Shown here: piece after piece, positions 8,369 through 16,231 of the stretch
Layout of the letters: the number at the start of each line of letters is the position of its first letter
Position numbering within the stretch: the first letter of the stretch is position 1
Assembly (NCBI RefSeq): GCF_009177065.1
Contig: NZ_WEZF01000018.1
Location: 86,489 to 150,488, forward strand
Direction of reading: 5' to 3'
Length of the DNA stretch: 64,000 bases
DNA from: Tautonia marina
GTDB taxonomy: Bacteria > Planctomycetota > Planctomycetia > Isosphaerales > Isosphaeraceae
Program-made: the position numbers and the translations under genes
The notes under the pieces: generated by a model
What the model was told of the DNA's origin: nothing
Database searches by the model: none
What the model saw: the letters and a program-made list of their open reading frames with translations, nothing else

Positions 8369-8392
8369 GGGATGATCGCCCCCGATGATCCC
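8369..8392. promoter_or_regulatory. Imperfect palindrome, candidate XRE operator
   Basis: The arms GGGATGATCG (8369-8378) and CGATGATCCC (8383-8392) match as an inverted repeat except for one base pair, with a 4-base spacer. It lies 45 bases upstream of the XRE gene start, in the range for autorepression. GATGATC is also a direct repeat here. The binding role is inferred. Confidence 0.4.
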
Positions 8393-8733
8393 AGACACGC
8401 CGTCTTGCAGCCGTGACTCAACCCAACGTTGCAAAATCGGGGGCGGGGACGTGGTTTTTTGGAAACACAGTCCGCTCGGGGCGAGCCGAAGCAAAGCAGG
8501 CACGTCGGCAACACAACGGGGACAGGAGCCTCGCCAGATTGGAGCCGATCACCCCTGTTCTGATCGACCGTCCGTGCGCGAACCGCGTGTCTGGTTTCCC
8601 GCGAAGATCCGTGCGTGATGAAGAAGCCTGGGGACTTCTCGGCCCAGCCTGTGGGTACGATGCGGACTGATCGGCCGCTGGGGTCGAGATTGACCCCAGG
8701 ATCCCCAACCAATCGTCAACGGCAACGCCTAAC
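8393..8733. other. Gene-free stretch between XRE gene and polyprenyl synthase
   Basis: No open frame here looks coding on either strand, and no strong promoter or hairpin was found. It should hold the promoter of the XRE gene. The polyprenyl synthase ends at its right edge and is transcribed towards it. Confidence 0.5.
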
Positions 8734-9798
8734 CTAGAAGCTGCGACGGGCGACGAGCTGGGCCAGGCCGTCGAGAATGTCTCGGGCCGGCGAGGGAGGA
8801 AGGATGAGGAGCTGTTGACGAGCGGAGTCGATGAACGATCGGGCACGCTCCCAGGCGTCGTCGAGGGCTCCGGAGGCTTCGAGCATCGGCCGCAAGGTTC
8901 GGCGGGTCTGACTGGATGGGGTGGCCAGGAGATTCCGGACGGTGGCGGCGTCGGCCGGGTCGGCCGATCGCAGCAGGAGGATGATCGGCAAGGTGAGCTT
9001 TTGCTTGTCGAGGTCGGTGCCGAGGGTCTTGCCCGTGTCGTCCTCGTCTCCCCAGAGGTCGAGCAGGTCGTCGGCGATCTGGAAGGCGACGCCGAGGTCG
9101 CGACCGTAGTGGTCAAGGGCGTCGCAGGTTTCGGGATTGGCCCCGGCGTAGTGAGCGCCGAGGCGGCAGGAGACGGCGGTCAGCTCGGCGGTCTTGCCGC
9201 GGACGATCTCGTAATACGAGGTTTCGTCGAGGTCGAGGTCGCCGCGGTGGTGGATCTGCTGCAGCTCTCCCTCGCAAACGAGGTTGGTGGCGCGACCGAT
9301 CACGCGGCAGGCGTAGGTTGATTCGAGCGAGGCGGCGAGGTGAAAGGCGTGAGTAAACAGGTAGTCGCCGAGCAAGACGGCGGCCTCGGCCCCCCACTCG
9401 GCGTTGATGGTGGCGGCGTGGCGGCGGACGGTGGCCTCGTCGAGGATGTCGTCGTGGACAAGGGTGGCGGTGTGGATCATCTCGACGACGGCGGCCACAA
9501 CCGGGTGCGCCGGCCGGATGCCGCCGCAAGCCTGGGCCGTAAGCAAGACGAGCGCCGGGCGGAGTTGCTTGCCTCGGAACCGCGCCGAGTGTTCGACCAG
9601 GCGCTGAACATAATCACTTCGACTGTGCAGTTCGTCGCGGAAAATCTGCTCGGCTTCGACCAGGTGGGGGGCGATCGGGGCGTAGGCGTCTCGCAACTGC
9701 TGGGCGAGTTCGTCAGGACCGATCCACGAGGAGGTCCGTTCCCCGAGTTGAGATCGGCCGGCGAGCGGATTGTGATGGAGGGTATCGACTTCGGCCAT
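8734..9798 (-). CDS. Polyprenyl diphosphate synthase (trans-isoprenyl type)
   Basis: A 354-residue enzyme of the trans-isoprenyl diphosphate synthase family. The first Asp-rich motif is DDILD (116-120), followed by an Arg pair; the second is DDLLD (243-247); GKTLGTDL and the QKLTLP loop are also present. It condenses isopentenyl diphosphate with allylic diphosphates, supplying a chain for quinones or another lipid. An Ala/Thr pair precedes the first motif, as in medium/long-chain synthases, but chain length cannot be set from this. Length is ~30 residues over average because of an N-terminal extension. The ATG at 9798 lacks an obvious ribosome site. moaC lies 216 bases upstream on the same strand. 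Confidence 0.93.
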   Translation of the reverse strand: MAEVDTLHHNPLAGRSQLGERTSSWIGPDELAQQLRDAYAPIAPHLVEAEQIFRDELHSRSDYVQRLVEHSARFRGKQLRPALVLLTAQACGGIRPAHPVVAAVVEMIHTATLVHDDILDEATVRRHAATINAEWGAEAAVLLGDYLFTHAFHLAASLESTYACRVIGRATNLVCEGELQQIHHRGDLDLDETSYYEIVRGKTAELTAVSCRLGAHYAGANPETCDALDHYGRDLGVAFQIADDLLDLWGDEDDTGKTLGTDLDKQKLTLPIILLLRSADPADAATVRNLLATPSSQTRRTLRPMLEASGALDDAWERARSFIDSARQQLLILPPSPARDILDGLAQLVARRSF

Positions 9799-10014
9799 CA
9801 GCTCGGGTCCCGTCGGCTCAAGCGGGGGCGAGGCCCCCGGGGAATGGGGATCGGGAGAGGCGGGTCGTGTGGAACGGGCTTGGAAATCGACCCGAGGCCC
9901 CCGATGTCTTGCCTTCGTAACCGGCTGGGGAACGAAGGCGAAGCAGGGCGATCAACACGGGTTCCGGGGCCGCCCCCGGCAGGGTTTCGATGCGTGGAAT
10001 CGGTGGGGTGATCG

Positions 10015-10491
10015 TCATTCGAGGCGCTGGTAGGTTCCGCTCCGACCGCCCGACTTGGCCTCCAGGACAATCTGTTCGATGACCATGCCACGATCGACCG
10101 CCTTGCACATATCGTAAATGGTCAGGGCGGCCACCGAAACGGCGGTCATCGCTTCCATCTCGACCCCGGTCCGACCGACCAGGCGGGCCGTGGCCTCGAT
10201 CCGAACGGCGTCGTCTCCGAACGGCTCGAAATGGAGTTCGACCGCGTCGAGCCCGAGCGGATGACAGAGCGGGATCAGGTCTCCGGTGCGTTTGGCCGCC
10301 AGAATTCCGGCAAGCCGCGCCACTTCGAACACGTCTCCCTTGGAGAGCTTGCGATCGCGGATCAGAGCCAGGGTTTCCGGCTTCATCCGAACGAGGCCGC
10401 TCGCCGTCGCTGATCGAAGCGTCTCAGGCTTGCCTGAAACATCGACCATTCGACCGGCTCCCGACTCGTCAAAATGGGTCAGGCCGGACAC
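10015..10491 (-). CDS. moaC: Cyclic pyranopterin monophosphate synthase MoaC
   Basis: A 158-residue protein matching MoaC along its length: the N-terminal MVDVSGK, the central LIPLCHPL, the [23 protein letters not shown] helix and the terminal KSGGRSG. MoaC converts the MoaA product to cyclic pyranopterin monophosphate in molybdenum cofactor biosynthesis. The GTG start at 10491 has GGAGGAG six bases upstream. No other moa gene is in the window, so it acts here as an isolated pathway gene. Confidence 0.97.
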   Translation of the reverse strand: MSGLTHFDESGAGRMVDVSGKPETLRSATASGLVRMKPETLALIRDRKLSKGDVFEVARLAGILAAKRTGDLIPLCHPLGLDAVELHFEPFGDDAVRIEATARLVGRTGVEMEAMTAVSVAALTIYDMCKAVDRGMVIEQIVLEAKSGGRSGTYQRLE

Positions 10492-10589
10492 TGAGCACTC
10501 CTCCGCTCCGTCGAACTCAAGAGTCGGACGCTACCAACCAGGGGATTCGTCCGTTCTTGCCAGGATTGTAGACGAGGAGCCAGCAAAGT

Positions 10590-12245
10590 TCAATTCGTTC
10601 TGAACGAATCTTCGCGATTGTCAGGGACGAACGCCGGATCGGGAGCGTCGAATCGGTAGAGTCGGGAGAGCCAGACACCTGCTCGGGATTGCTCAAGGAC
10701 CGGCTCGCCGCGGGTCAGGGCGTCCTCGATTGCCGGCGACCAGTAGGCGGAGCGTCGGAAGACCAGCAGCCAGCGCGATTCGTCGAGCCCCTGTTCCGGG
10801 AGCAAGCGGATTTCCTTTTCGAACAGCCCGGCGTTGAGCAAGGCCGTGGGGTACAGGTGATGGAAGGTGGGGGCGATGGCGACCGCTTCGCCCTGAGGCA
10901 CGAGATGCTGGACCTCGGCCAGCAACGGGGGGGCGAGGGTGTCTCCCCAGTACGTCAGTTCCATCCCCAGGCGTTCGGCTCCCGGAAGACCACCGATCAG
11001 CAGGTTGTAATAGCTCAACTGGTACGGGTGCATCCGGACCACTCCCCCACCTTGCGAGACAACCAGGGCAATGAGAAGCCCTCGAAGCCATCGACGCTCA
11101 CCGAACCGATCCCAGAGCCCCTGGAAGCCGAGACCAATGAGGATGGCCCAGCTCGGGAAGGTAAGGAGAAACAGACGCTCGCCGTCGTAGACCGGGGCGC
11201 GGGTGCTGAACAGGACCAGGAACAGGAGGATCGACGAGGCGAGCAAGGCGGGGAACGGGTCGGTCCGAGGCTGTCGAAGCCCTCGGATCAGGCCGAGCAA
11301 GCCAAGCAGGTGCAGGCCGACCGGCACGGTCAGGGCGAAGTAGACCCAGGGATAATGCCAGGGCAAGGCGACGTCCTCGACCACCCGTCCGAAATAGAGG
11401 ACCCGGATCGGCTGGCGATCGACGCTCGTGGAGAGGAACCGGACGAGGCGATCGGCCGAGTCGTTCCAGAGCCACGGCCAGCCGACCAGGAAGACGAGTA
11501 AACCGACCAGCCCCCACAGGATCGCGCCGGGGATCGCCTTGCGAATCGGCAGACGAAGCAGGGCATAACCGAGGACCAACGGGGGCAAGAGCCAGGCGTG
11601 GATCTTCGTCAACAGGGCCAATCCCCAGAACGCCCCGGCGATTGCCAGGGCAAGCACGGGACGGGTTCCCTCGATGGCCCGAGCCGCCGCAAGCAAGGCG
11701 AGGGTCCAGCAGAGGGCGAGGATCGTGTCGAGCGTGGCGAAATGGGCGTGCGCGAAGACGCGGGGCATGAGGACGAGAGAAACTCCGGCGACGATCCCGG
11801 CCGGTGGGCCGAAGCGACGCCCTGCCTCTCGGGTGATGAGTCCGACCAGGACGGCGAAGGCGAGCATCGGCGCCACGCGGGCCGGGTGGACCGACATCGG
11901 ATCGGCCCCGCCGAGCAGTCCCTCAATCGGCTCAAAGACGACCGAAGCCAGGCCGACGAGCCATCGGCCGAGCGGAGGATGCTGCGCATTGTCGGCGAAG
12001 AAGGCGTCGAGATTGGCCTGACGGACGGAGCCGAGCCCTCGACTGCCAACCTGATCGATCAGGGAACCCGCGAGGCTGAGATAATTGCGACCGACCTTCA
12101 CGTCGATCGGCTCGTCGCTGGTGATCCCCGGATCGCCGATCGTCAGCAGCACGGCCAGACCGGCCAGCGTTCCCAGGAGCCAGGGCCAGCGGGCGGCGAA
12201 GGAGGGAGCCGGAGTCGGTGGTGCCATCGGCGAGGGGTCGGGCAT
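10590..12245 (-). CDS. Membrane glycosyltransferase, ArnT/PMT (GT39/83) type
   Basis: A 551-residue integral membrane protein with about ten hydrophobic segments in the first 400 residues and a soluble C-terminal domain. The first outside loop carries the acidic pair expected of GT-C enzymes (TSDEP near residue 44), and a later loop contains NAQHPPLGRWL, typical of the dolichol-phosphate-mannose/ArnT superfamily. These enzymes transfer a sugar from a polyprenyl-phosphate carrier to a protein or lipid on the outer face of the membrane. Substrate is unknown. The nearby polyprenyl synthase fits a carrier-lipid theme, but cotranscription is not shown. The start may be residue 1 or 7. Confidence 0.82.
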   Translation of the reverse strand: MPDPSPMAPPTPAPSFAARWPWLLGTLAGLAVLLTIGDPGITSDEPIDVKVGRNYLSLAGSLIDQVGSRGLGSVRQANLDAFFADNAQHPPLGRWLVGLASVVFEPIEGLLGGADPMSVHPARVAPMLAFAVLVGLITREAGRRFGPPAGIVAGVSLVLMPRVFAHAHFATLDTILALCWTLALLAAARAIEGTRPVLALAIAGAFWGLALLTKIHAWLLPPLVLGYALLRLPIRKAIPGAILWGLVGLLVFLVGWPWLWNDSADRLVRFLSTSVDRQPIRVLYFGRVVEDVALPWHYPWVYFALTVPVGLHLLGLLGLIRGLRQPRTDPFPALLASSILLFLVLFSTRAPVYDGERLFLLTFPSWAILIGLGFQGLWDRFGERRWLRGLLIALVVSQGGGVVRMHPYQLSYYNLLIGGLPGAERLGMELTYWGDTLAPPLLAEVQHLVPQGEAVAIAPTFHHLYPTALLNAGLFEKEIRLLPEQGLDESRWLLVFRRSAYWSPAIEDALTRGEPVLEQSRAGVWLSRLYRFDAPDPAFVPDNREDSFRTN

Positions 12246-12471
12246 CGGGGAGCATCGGGCGAGAGGAGCGATCGGGGGTTTGGCAGAGCAAAATGGATCG
12301 TCAGCATCATACCCGGGGCAATCACGCGGATGCCAAAGGTCAGCGGTTTCGATTGGGGACGGTTCGGAAACGATCGCGGGCCCCGAGGGACTGCCTCGGC
12401 GAAGAACGCCGGGAAATCCCGATGGGGCCCGAGAACGCAGTCGAACGAATCGAAGAAGGAATCGCGGACGA

Positions 12472-13044
12472 TCAGTCTTCGTTCTTCTTCTGGGCGATCA
12501 GTCGCTTGACCCGTTCGGCGAGCAAGGCGCCGTCGAAGGGTTTCTTGAAGCCGTCGTTGAAGCCGAGGCGGTAGATCTCGTCGCCGGGCTCGTCGCTGGT
12601 CAACGCGATGAGAACGGTGTTGGCGTGATCTTCGCTTCGCTTCAGGTTCTGGGCGATCTGACCGGCTTCGATGCGGCCGATGGCCATGTCAATAATGATG
12701 CAATCCGGGTGGAAGCTTTCGGCACGAATGCCGGCTTCGAATCCGGACGCGGCGACTTCGAGGCGGAAGTCCTCGGTTTCGCGGAGGTGGTCGCGGAGCA
12801 TGGACTGGAGCGGGCCGTCGGCCCCAACCACCAGGACCTTGCTATAGACCTCGGCTTCGAGCTCGCCGAGGGGCATCCCGTATTCTTTGAGGAATCGCAG
12901 CAAGTTATCCCGAGGGATGCGGCGATCCTGCGAACCGGGGATGCGATAACCCCGCAGTCGGCCGGAATCAAACCACTTGCTCACGGTTCGGGGCGCAACT
13001 TTGCAGATCTTGGCGACCTGACCAGTCGTATAAACCTTTTTCAT
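12472..13044 (-). CDS. Helix-turn-helix / response-regulator receiver fusion
   Basis: A 190-residue protein. Residues 1-55 are an excisionase/MerR-like DNA-binding domain (YTTGQVAKICKVAPRTVSKWFDSGRLRGYRIPGSQDRRI is split here: TTGQVAKICKV then TVSKWFDSGRL). Residues 68-185 are a receiver-like domain with the acceptor Asp119 (CIIIDMA) and Lys168 in GFKKPF; the usual N-terminal acidic pair is reduced to a single Asp (GAD). DNA-binding first and receiver second is the reverse of the usual order. ATG 13044 has GGAG nine bases upstream. No kinase gene is adjacent. It is probably an orphan regulator. Confidence 0.85.
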   Translation of the reverse strand: MKKVYTTGQVAKICKVAPRTVSKWFDSGRLRGYRIPGSQDRRIPRDNLLRFLKEYGMPLGELEAEVYSKVLVVGADGPLQSMLRDHLRETEDFRLEVAASGFEAGIRAESFHPDCIIIDMAIGRIEAGQIAQNLKRSEDHANTVLIALTSDEPGDEIYRLGFNDGFKKPFDGALLAERVKRLIAQKKNED

Positions 13045-13688
13045 ATCGAGGACTCCACTCGGATCGGAGTACGTGAGAGACCTCGGAGGTGTCCGAGACC
13101 CCCTCCTGGGGCCGGGCCGGCCCGATCCGACGCGGACGGGGAGCGTCGCCAGCTCCGGCCGCGTCGGCCGGGGTCAGCGGATCGGGTTGCCGAGAACGAG
13201 CCGGGTCCGGGGCGAGCGGACATCGGCGGGCAACCAATCGACTCAACCGTCACCATCCGTGGATCGCAGGGACCGATCGCTCCGTTGACGCGCCTGGCGG
13301 AGGGCCTCGAACGACCTTCCGATGAGTACGTCTCAGGAACCGACCCGCTGACACCGCGTCATGCAGGCCGCCCGGTTCAGGTCACCCGGAGGGGGGTTCG
13401 CTCGCCTCCTTGCGGTAGCGGACCTGACCGTCAAGACTAATTTTCGATCGGCGCGGCCGGCGACTTTAGGGAGGGTTACAACACAAGCCCGGTCGGGAGA
13501 CGTGTACCGGGGGTCGCCGAGGGGGGAATCGTGCCGAGAGGAGCCGTCAACACGGGTGTTCCGGCCAGTGGAGCCGTACGGACAAGGCGGGCAAAAAATG
13601 CTTCGGAATTCGAGCGGTGCCCCTCCCCCTGAGGACCGGATGCGCTCCGGTCTCAAGGGGTTAGGGCATGGTCAGCATCACGGGAGGC
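13045..13688. other. Intergenic region downstream of the FlgI-like gene and upstream of the HTH-receiver gene
   Basis: No convincing gene. It should contain the promoter of the HTH-receiver gene, though no strong consensus was seen. A stem-loop near its right end is annotated separately. An open frame at 13333-13656 on the minus strand has atypical composition and no similarity, so it is not called. Confidence 0.5.
13626..13660 (-). terminator. Stem-loop after the FlgI-like gene
   Basis: CCCCTGAGGACCGGA (13626-13640) pairs with TCCGGTCTCAAGGGG (13646-13660), with one bulge on each side and a 5-base loop. It lies just past the stop of the minus-strand FlgI-like gene. A T-rich run follows only ~40 bases later, so termination is plausible but not canonical. 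Confidence 0.45.
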
Positions 13689-15644
13689 TCAGCGCTCGGA
13701 GTCTCCCGAGCGGTTTCGGAACCGGTTCAAGAGGCCAGGACGCCGGGGTTCGGGCTCTTGAAATTGCGGATCGAGCCCGAGTTCAGCTTCGAGCTCGCTT
13801 TTTGGCTCCTCCTCCTGCGATTTCGAGGCCGGTCCTCCGACTCGAAACCGCTTGAATAAGCCAAAACCACGACGGCGCTCGGCCTCCTCGTCGTCGTACG
13901 AAGCGGGTGTGACGTCGTCGTCCTTGACCACGTCCTTGCCGGTGAGCAAGGCACGATCGTACTCCTGGACGTCGTTGGAGATGGAGTCGATTTGCAGGGC
14001 CGCTTCGAGGTTCGCCTGGTTGTGGGCTCCCTGAAGGATCGTAACGACCTGCGGGTAGGTCGCCCCGAGCGCCGCGACGCAGCGAATCACCTCGACCAGA
14101 TCGGTCGAGCAGGACAGTACCTGTGGAGCGGCTCCCGTCAGTTCGATCCGGGAGACCTCGATCCGGCGGTCCCCCTGAGCGGCGTTGAGCAGGATCGGGC
14201 CGGTTCCCCCGAGGACCACGGGGGTTTCGAGCAGGTGCTGATCGCCGAACAGGACGATCTCGGGGCGTCGGGTCCGGCTGACGTGAATCATCGGCGGCCC
14301 GTCGCTGCGAACGACGAAAAGCTCGAAGGGGTCTTCCCGAGGGGGTTCGTGGCGGATCGGGGCCGACTCGGCACCAACCTTGAGGCTCATCGGGTCGTCG
14401 GCCTCGTCGGAGCGTCGGCGTTCTTCGAGGAAGCCGAGCACTCGGGTCCGGCCGAGGTACGGATCGCCAGGGTCGGAGGTCCGCAAGGCGTTGAACGCTC
14501 CGTAGCGGATGACCGGGTCGGGCTGATCCATCAACGTCCGGAGCCGGACGATTCCGGCAGGCTGATCCATCGCCGCCAGGGCGGCCAGGGCCATCGTCCG
14601 GAACTCGGGTTGCTCGATGACGGCCTTCACGAGTTCATCGGTGCCGGCAGAGTCGTCAAGGTACGCCAGGGCCTCGGCGGCGAAGAAACGGACCTGGGGA
14701 TGGTCACTCGTCAGCGCCTGGGCCAGCACCGGGGAGGCAATGCCTCCGACCGATTCGAGCTTCAGGGCGGCTTCGCCGGCGGTCTTGGGATCGAGCAGTT
14801 CTTTGCCCCAGGCTTCGAGCCGCTGATCCTGGAGTTCCGGGGTCCGCTTCAGGCGAATCTGGGCGAGGACCTGAAGATAACGAAGCTGGTTGTGGTGGTA
14901 GCGCTGCGGCACGTTCAGAACGATGGTGTTGTCGGTCTTGGCCGTCGCCACCCCCTTCTTGAACCGGCCGTCGCGGTACTGGAAGCGCTGATTGATGAGA
15001 TCCTGAAGCTGCTTGGCCACGCCTCCGCTGCGGTAACGATCGTTGATCAGGAGAACGTAGGGAATCTCCTGCTTGATCCGACCGCCACCGAGCACGCGAC
15101 CGACTTTCGGGTCGTCGGGGGCCTCGGAGTTGCCGGTGATGACGGGGCCGTAGGCGTAGACCATCGGCTTGCCATCGAGCTGATTCCCCGAGGCGATGCC
15201 GATTTCATTGAGCCAGGTTCCCATGAGGAAGCCACCTTCGAGGCTGCTCGTCTCGCTGTCGGGCGGGAGCAGGACCTCAATGTTCAGCTCATCCTGGGGA
15301 GACATGCCGGCCGTGATCCTCGCCCGGACGACCACCAGAGACGTCCGCTGGAGCGGGTCGCCGAGGATCGACTGGACGTCAAGTTCCGGGTTGCGCTTGA
15401 TCTCGGTTTCAAGCTTCTCGCGATAGGCAGACGGTCGGGGTTCCGATCCGGTCCCCGCCAGGCCGATAACGAGGCCGACCCCCTCGACGACCTTCTGCCC
15501 GAAGCCCAGGGGCTCGGCGATGTCGACGACCTTTTGATCGGTGTCTTGCCCGAGGACCACTGCCGGAGTGCCGATCAAGAGGATCGCCACGCCGAACCCA
15601 ACCAAGGCCCTCGCCGGGACCGCGCGTCGATCGCCGCGTCGCAT
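13689..15644 (-). CDS. Exported FlgI-like (P-ring) domain protein with HEAT repeats
   Basis: A 651-residue protein. The start ATG 15644 has AAGGAGG at seven bases. An N-terminal signal segment (about 13-32) ends at VLGQ. Residues ~40-250 resemble the start of flagellar P-ring protein FlgI (VEGVGLVIGLAGTGSEP). A middle section of about 300-420 is built of HEAT-like helical repeats (SDHPQVRFFAAEALAYL, QPDPVIRYGAFNAL). The C-terminal ~230 residues are a further domain and a charged, low-complexity tail. No flagellar gene is nearby and the length is almost twice that of FlgI, so a plain P-ring role is doubtful. It is probably periplasmic, in a protein-assembly or scaffold role. Confidence 0.72.
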   Translation of the reverse strand: MRRGDRRAVPARALVGFGVAILLIGTPAVVLGQDTDQKVVDIAEPLGFGQKVVEGVGLVIGLAGTGSEPRPSAYREKLETEIKRNPELDVQSILGDPLQRTSLVVVRARITAGMSPQDELNIEVLLPPDSETSSLEGGFLMGTWLNEIGIASGNQLDGKPMVYAYGPVITGNSEAPDDPKVGRVLGGGRIKQEIPYVLLINDRYRSGGVAKQLQDLINQRFQYRDGRFKKGVATAKTDNTIVLNVPQRYHHNQLRYLQVLAQIRLKRTPELQDQRLEAWGKELLDPKTAGEAALKLESVGGIASPVLAQALTSDHPQVRFFAAEALAYLDDSAGTDELVKAVIEQPEFRTMALAALAAMDQPAGIVRLRTLMDQPDPVIRYGAFNALRTSDPGDPYLGRTRVLGFLEERRRSDEADDPMSLKVGAESAPIRHEPPREDPFELFVVRSDGPPMIHVSRTRRPEIVLFGDQHLLETPVVLGGTGPILLNAAQGDRRIEVSRIELTGAAPQVLSCSTDLVEVIRCVAALGATYPQVVTILQGAHNQANLEAALQIDSISNDVQEYDRALLTGKDVVKDDDVTPASYDDEEAERRRGFGLFKRFRVGGPASKSQEEEPKSELEAELGLDPQFQEPEPRRPGLLNRFRNRSGDSER

Positions 15645-16231
15645 CACCTGGCCTCCTTGCCTGTGACTGCTGTGTGACCGTATCGAGGCGCCCCGAGACG
15701 CCCCCCGCCCGCCGCCGAGGACCGGGGCGAGCCCCATCTGGGCGATCGACCCGGCTTCCGTTCCGGGAAGCTCCAAAGGTCGAATCGCCCTGTCTGGACG
15801 ATTCCGATTGCTGTCTCGGCCAACGCTCCAACCGTTCGGGGTCGATCGGGAAGGGAGTGTCCACCCGGAGAGCGGGCAGACCGGTGCGGTGGAGACGGTT
15901 GACCGGGGGCGGACCTTAAGCAAATCACGAAGAACGGTCAAGATCGTCTCCGGACGTGCAGACAGGGGACTCTGGAGGCAAGTCGAGCCTCCGGCGCGAC
16001 CTTTGCCCAAAGAACCGCTACAACCCGCAGACCCAAGGCGAACACGCTCCGCCTCGCAGGCTACCCATATGGTATAAATCTCCTGGGTTCGCGTTACGTG
16101 CGGGACTGGTCGGCCGAGCTGGTCGCGTTCTTCGGTTCGGCGCGGGCAGGCGGACCTGGCCGGCGGGTGTTGATCTCGCCTCGATTGGCACCCGTGTGAT
16201 TTCGTCCGGCTGCTTCGTTGAGGATCGCATC
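15645..16231. other. Divergent intergenic region, FlgI-like gene / asparagine synthetase
   Basis: Separates two divergent genes and must hold both promoters. A TATAAAT box at 16073-16079 lies ~155 bases before the asparagine synthetase start, without a recognisable -35. Open frames here are 5' extensions of the flanking genes and show no similarity. Confidence 0.45.

Noticed and set aside
13333..13656. Possible 107-residue minus-strand gene
   Set aside because: Arg/Pro/Ser-rich composition typical of non-coding GC-rich frames, no ribosome site, overlaps a hairpin.
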